Shown piece after piece: positions 59,101 through 64,000 of a stretch of 64,000 nt of DNA. The notes under the pieces were generated by a model. The model did no database searches and had not been told where the DNA came from. It saw nothing but the letters and a program-made list of their open reading frames with translations. The DNA is taken from contig JAITYX010000052.1 in assembly GCA_021018815.1 (NCBI GenBank), positions 4,330,501 through 4,394,500 on the forward strand, given 5' to 3'. The stretch comes from Talinum fruticosum. Lineage: Eukaryota; Streptophyta; Magnoliopsida; Caryophyllales; Talinaceae. How positions within the stretch are numbered: the stretch's first letter is position 1; every line of letters begins with the position of its first letter. The position numbers and the translations under genes were made by a program.

Positions 59101-61135
59101 CTGATAAGAGCACAAGAAGGAACTTCAAGCAACTAATCAACAATTTTTTTAAGAAAATGTGGATTATAAAGCACCAGTGGAACATTGCCTAACAGTACTC
59201 TTTTCAGCTCCATTGAAACAAACAAAGAAAGAACGTGAGGCTTTTCTTAAAATTTCTGGTAAGAGAAAGATGCTATAATTTCCAAAGAAATATATTCCCT
59301 GTCAAAACATTGGATGAGACAGTGCCTGTTCGAACAAGCTTCTAGGGTCAGAAGCTAGAGTTCGGCCAAACACCCTATATCTCAAACAACTTTCAGAGCT
59401 TCAGAAACGGAAGCTACAATTTGTAGCCTCACATTCTAGCTTCCCGGACGGCATGACTTCTTTTATTGAAATTTTATTCTGGGTACCTAGTTCCCCATAT
59501 CTAATTAGGAAAAATTCCCCAATGTCGATTATTTTTTTCTTAAAAAAAGTCAGTTCATTTACCAAGAGAAACAAGCAGTTACCCATACCCATCCCCCTCT
59601 CTCTCTATCTCCTTTTCTCTCTCTTCTTTGATATACACAGACCCTATTTTTCTTTTTCCCCTCAAATTACAGGCTTTAATTCTTCACACTCATCCGTTCA
59701 TGGACGGTTGGGAAATCATAGAAAAACGAAATTGGTTGGATCAAATTATTGTCTGTGGATTTGAAATTCCAGAACACATTTATTTGCGGAGTTTTGATAT
59801 GATTTTTCTAATATTAGTCTTATCAATCAACATTATAAGATCTTCATTGATACTTTGGGGGCTTGACAGCTTGAGCCTTGAGGTATTTTAGGATTGATAT
59901 TTCATAGCTTTTACTAAGAGATTTGCTTTTTGCTTGAATTGAGATGAAATATCGGACAGTAATATTGATATCAAATTTTTTTATTCACCAATATTAAAAT
60001 GAGTAACAATTGATAATCAGATTTTATTGCCTGCATAGAATTCAATCTAGTTATTTTATAAAGCTCACGAAAAGAAAGTAACCCAATATATAAAAAGAGG
60101 AGGAAAAACGGTAATTATAAATTGCAAAATTATATTTAAAAAAATGAACTTGGTTATCTAATACGAGGCTTTCACAGCAGCAAAACCAAGTAAACAGTTT
60201 CTATTTTTTAAAAGTACTTTTCTAATGTGTTAACAAACACTTACGAAATTCCACAGAAACCGTTTCAAGAAAACTACTCCTAAAAAGCTATTTTGAAGAC
60301 GTTGATAATTTACTTTTCCATTGCCCACAATGACTAGATTCTGAAGATTTTCCCAAACAAATGGATCCTCCTGCTTAATTTGATGCAATCGTTTCCCATC
60401 AGTGCATACACACTTTGTCTTATTTGTGTAATTGTCATATCCTTCAGACATTACATTCTATTTCCTTTCTCATGTAAATTTTCAATATATGATAAAACAT
60501 AACTGCCAATACGTCCAACTGGGCCAACTCGAACCCTTTGAAATCTCTTGTTCATGAGTAAAACTCCAGTAAGTCACATAATGTCAAGTCATAGAAATGG
60601 AGGCAACAGGAATAAAATAGGAGGTATCTCTTTAGAGTAATTATAGAGCTCAAGTAAAACACTGTCCTAAACAATGTAGTATTCATCATGAAAAACACAG
60701 AAGGAAACCTAGCTCAGTTTGTGAAATGTTGTTCTTGCATTTATTACTGAACCCTCCTCAATTTGGATTTGCATCACGTAGTGCTAGAATTCATCAATTT
60801 TTAAGGGTACATTCAGATGTAAATTCAAAATGTCAACACTCAACAAGCAAATAAATTAAAGACGCGTCATTTACAAAATAAAAGAGCACTATCTAGTACA
60901 AACTTATGTGGCTGTAATGATGTGTCTGACTTCTCAGCTTTTAAAAACCTGGTACCAAGAGGCTTTGAACTTGGAAAAATACCTTAAGGGCAAGCAGAAG
61001 AAGGAAGGTCTCGACAGAGTAGAATCCTCTATCCACAAAATCCCCGAGAAAAAGGTAATTTGTCTTGGGACAGTCCCCACCCACTTTGAACAGCTCTTTC
61101 ATGTCATAAAACTGTCCATGAATATCACCGCATAT
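56147..61135 (-). CDS. PPX: Protein phosphatase 4 catalytic subunit (5' end outside window)
   Basis: Seven exons on the minus strand: 61135-60983, 58782-58720, 58641-58556, 57347-57272, 57108-56840, 56743-56665 and 56197-56147. All have GT-AG borders and compatible phases, giving 258 residues to the stop. The family is about 305 residues, so roughly 47 N-terminal residues are missing. The first visible exon starts mid-domain at [23 protein letters not shown]-family metal and catalytic motifs are intact: [48 protein letters not shown]. The C terminus PAPDYFL ends in the Tyr-Phe-Leu whose Leu is carboxymethylated in PP2A-like enzymes. [20 protein letters not shown] is typical of PP4 (PPX) rather than PP2A or PP6. 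PP4 is a Ser/Thr phosphatase that works with R2 and R3 regulatory subunits in the nucleus and at microtubule-organising sites. Confidence 0.93.
57348..58555 (-). other. PP4 intron with dispersed repeat
   Basis: A 1.2-kb phase-2 intron. It contains copy B of the dispersed repeat (57791-57951) and several poly(A)/poly(C) runs near 57990 and 58100. No exon-like sequence. Confidence 0.7.
57791..57951. repeat. Dispersed repeat, copy B (CCGAGCAACATAG end)
   Basis: Shares GAAAATAGC, GGCATGTATCCA and GAGCAACATAG with 43918-44085. The minus strand begins CTATGTTGCTCGGACG, closer to the widespread plant form than copy A. Confidence 0.55.
58783..60982 (-). other. PP4 intron of 2.2 kb, no feature recognised
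   Basis: Phase-0 intron between the GDFVDRG exon and the GNHE exon. The open frames at 59453-59891 and 60230-60451 have no recognised motif. CT-rich run at about 59594-59625. Confidence 0.6.
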
Positions 61136-63069
61136 CTGTGCAATGAAGAAAAAGCAATGAGAAATATTATCAGTATTCCCAAATAAAAAGAAGCAGTGCA
61201 ATATGAATCTCACTAAATCATGCTATGGAAGTCCAACCTTATGCAACATTAACTGCGGCAAGCAGATAGGATGTTTTGAATACATGAAAAATAAATAAAT
61301 AAACAAAATACTAATTGAGTATCTAAATGATTTTAAAACAGTTATCATAGCAAAAGGAAGAGAAACTACGAAGGAGCTAAGCATTGAAAAGGCAAGTGAA
61401 TAATTTCAAGGAATCAACTATGACATGCGTGCTAAGGGTCCTGGGCTCCACTCATAATGGATCCAAGGAGCACAATTTTTTTAAAAGTTAACACAAAACA
61501 TGTTTTGTGCAAAAAAGTTATATAATAGCAGTCATATCATAGAAATACATATCTTCAATTGGGGTTGGCTTTGAAAAAGAAATTTACATGAGAAAGGAGT
61601 AATCTCTTTTTTTGGGTATTTTTTAATGAAACTAATTGATATAATATTAAAAAATTAGTTAATTTTTATCATGCAAAAATCAGAACATAACAAAATAAAA
61701 TATTAAAGAAAAACGACAGAATATTTTAAATTAATCCAGAGATTCCAAGGTTGAATTAGAAGTCACTCCATACTATTAAATAAGCACCTTTGCTCAAAAT
61801 ACAATTACATGACAAGAAATTTTGGTGCTTTCATGCTCAGGTTGATTTCAAAAACTCTATGAGAAGAAGAAGAATCTCAAAGTTTCAGGCTGCCTTGTAG
61901 CGTCACAGGGTCTCTGTCACTAAGGGCAAGCTGCGGTGCATAGGCAAATTCCTGGCACCTATGCCCACTTTAAAACTAAGCTTGCAATATTGTAATCATA
62001 AGCATGTTCTCATACATGAAATTATATAAGACAATGACAGCTCGTGCATCACCAGAAATGTTAAAATGTGTGATTCCGAAAGACAACCTACCACATAAAG
62101 ACATCATCACATCAATATAAAGGGCATCATGCTTCAGACTACAAGGGTCAAGGGCACCCCAATACAACCTGTGGTTGGTATGGATTTCTTTTGGTTAGAA
62201 AAGTGAAATATATTAATAGAAAAAAAAAGAGGGGACATGTCAGAGATATGACTTCCAAATCAAAACAATCAATAAACTAAAGCCTCACTATTTCTGTGCT
62301 AATCGATTACTGAGAGATGAAATGGAAGACTTTGCGCACAAACAAACCTAGCGAGCTAAACATAGACTTATCTATCCCGAGACCTTTTTGGAGATATTGA
62401 TCCTGAATGATCATAAATATAATCCACCTCCACTCAAACACTCCAAGAAATCCCAAAAGCATCTCCAAAAATTCCAAAAGGATCTCCATCCCCTTCTCCC
62501 CTCTAAAGACCTTGAATCGGATATGAAGCATCAACACTAAGTTTTACAACGCTCATCACGTAGACCAAGTAATATTTAGCTTGTTTACTCTAAACTAATA
62601 ATGCTGAGGCAAGTGGTAATACAGAGAAACATTTGAACGACAAAAGTTTTCCAGTTCGGGATCATCGGTGAGATGTTGAAAGAAAGATTTCCAAGATACG
62701 GAGAATTTTCACTCTCTGAAATTGGCATCATAAAAAAAGGAAGACTTCAGTAAATGGAGTTGCCATCCATCCAAAGGAGGGACACTCGGAGAATGTATTG
62801 GGATTTGGATCTCCGTCGAAAGAATAAAAGTAAGAGACATCGGTATCATGGAGAAGTTAGAGAGTAAGAGGCTATAGTGGCAATGCATTACTCCCATTCT
62901 ACGGATACTCCTAAAAACAAATCTGTTTCATCCCAACTTTGATACTCATTGAGAAGCTAGAGAATCAAAAAGAAAATTTAATCAGCTCACAAGAGTGATT
63001 TACTCCTTGTATTAGCATCCTGGAGGTTGCAATGAAATTGGTACATGATGTCTATCACTTTTCCCGAAC
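61136..63069 (-). other. PP4 5' intron or upstream sequence
   Basis: Lies upstream of the first visible PP4 exon, whose acceptor reads TTGCACAG on the minus strand. I looked for a frame ending in a VDAPVT-like sequence followed by GT and found none, so the first exon is probably beyond the right edge and this is intron. 62300-62900 is less AT-rich and has minus-strand frames (for example 62537-62307) that match nothing I know. Confidence 0.5.
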
Positions 63070-63330
63070 TAGGGGTGTACCTAAGCCGAGCCGGCTCGTA
63101 TAAAAGCTTGCCAAGCCGAGCTTGTGACGAGCCCGAGCCGAGCCTAGATAGTTATCCGAGCCGAGCTCGAGCTTGCAATGTTGGAGCTCGTAAGCTCGCC
63201 GAGCCTACACGAGCCCATTATAAACGAGCCGAACGAACGAACGAGTAAACGAGCCGAGCAAACGAGCCGAACGAGCCTACCAAACGAGCCTAAACAATCT
63301 CGGCTCGTCGAGCTTACACAAGCTAATTAC
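63070..63330. mobile_element. hAT-like element, left end only
   Basis: Begins TAGGGGTGTACCTAAGCCG and is then packed with GAGCCGAGC, CGAGCTCGAGCTTG, AACGAGCCGAACGA and GAGCTTAC motifs. This is the typical left subterminal region of a very common plant hAT-type family (TAGGGGTGTA ends with GAGC repeats). No inverted right terminus (TACACCCCTA) occurs before 64000, so the element is truncated or extends past the window. Confidence 0.6.
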
Positions 63331-64000
63331 AAATGAACCTAAACAAATTGAAACAAATGAGCTAAAATTTGTGGAGATTAGTATGTGAAGAACTTCTTTT
63401 TTCATCACCGATCTAGCAATTAATTTAAATTTTTTAATTTAGCATAATTATTTTGATTTATATTTCTTAAGTAAAGCATTTGGTTATACCTAATCTATTA
63501 CAACTTTTGTTTACCAATTACTAACATTTATATACATGAAAACCCGGAATCAAGATAGATAAAATGTTGATAAGGAATATATGATTCACATTAATCTAGT
63601 TTACTTTTTGTATAAATAAAAAAATTTTGTGGTTATAAGTCGTAAAATTGGTCCATTTTGGACCATATGTTTTGTGACCACTAGTGGTTATAAGCCGTAA
63701 AATTGGTTAGAGCTTTGTAACTTTTTCTCCTCCTCCTTCAATTAATTCATTATATATTTATACCTTTTAAAACTTTAATGAAATAAAATCATTTTATTTA
63801 GTCATAATACACATATTAGGTTTATATATATATATATATATATATAATTTTATTATTTTTTGATATGATTGCCTAAAAATCAGCATGTAAATCTTTTAAA
63901 ATCAGCAAATATATAATTTTATTATCCTTTATATGTATATTATCTAAAAATCAATATATATATCTTCTAAAAAAAATAGCAAGTACTTTCATTCCTCTTC
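63331..64000. other. AT-rich sequence to window end
   Basis: Possibly the core of the hAT-like element. Contains a repeated phrase TTATAAG(T/C)CGTAAAATTGGT (63636 and 63688), a (TA)n run at 63824-63846, and no coding signal. Confidence 0.4.

Noticed and set aside
62307..62537. Minus-strand GMEILLEFLEM reading, considered as the PP4 first exon because of a MEIL-like string
   Set aside because: The surrounding residues do not fit the PP4 N terminus and no donor in the right phase follows.
52..64000. tRNA, rRNA or snRNA genes
   Set aside because: I scanned for a GGTTCGAANCC-type B box with a matching A box and found none convincing; GGGTTCGAG at 7560 has no tRNA context.

Overview
This is nuclear DNA of a flowering plant, most likely a eudicot. 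The genes are split by long AT-rich introns, the intergenic space is full of decayed transposons and simple repeats, and the telomere-like repeats near the left edge are of the plant TTTAGGG type. I cannot name the species. There is no CRISPR array, operon or other prokaryotic feature. Four conserved protein-coding genes can be rebuilt exon by exon. None of them, and no combination of them, is a previously undescribed system; they are ordinary housekeeping or hormone genes. Layout: 0-4 kb holds an interstitial telomere-like array, the end of a small transposon and a decayed L1-type LINE (+ strand). 4.28-12.41 kb (+) is LIP5/VTA1, the ESCRT-III/VPS4 (SKD1) activator, with a 5.4-kb second intron loaded with repeat debris. 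12.4-16.9 kb is intergenic, with a Stowaway-like MITE and an RTE-type LINE relic that itself carries an insertion. 16.88-21.09 kb (-) is a SABATH methyltransferase that matches indole-3-acetate carboxyl methyltransferase (IAMT1), with a clear TATA box upstream. 21.1-39.8 kb is an 18-kb gene-poor stretch with a CACTA transposase relic, a foldback MITE, a complete non-autonomous hAT element with 8-bp target duplication, other MITEs and microsatellites. 39.82-51.19 kb (-) is a nuclear PHD-finger protein with a C-terminal BAH-like region. 51.2-56.1 kb is intergenic with two more Stowaway copies and a recent 81-bp tandem duplication. 56.15-61.14 kb (-) is the catalytic subunit of protein phosphatase 4 (PPX/PP4c), whose N-terminal 47 or so residues are encoded beyond the right edge. 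The window ends in another hAT-like, GAGC-rich element. The most useful observation for a later user is that two of the four conserved genes (LIP5 exon 4 and PHD-gene exon 2) each carry a one-base frameshift consistent with a shortened homopolymer run, while all flanking splice sites and frames are intact. This looks more like assembly consensus error than pseudogenisation, but it breaks naive gene prediction. The PHD gene also uses a GC-AG intron that is required to keep its frame. The four genes have unrelated jobs (endosomal sorting, auxin methylation, chromatin reading, protein dephosphorylation) and show no sign of being a functional cluster.
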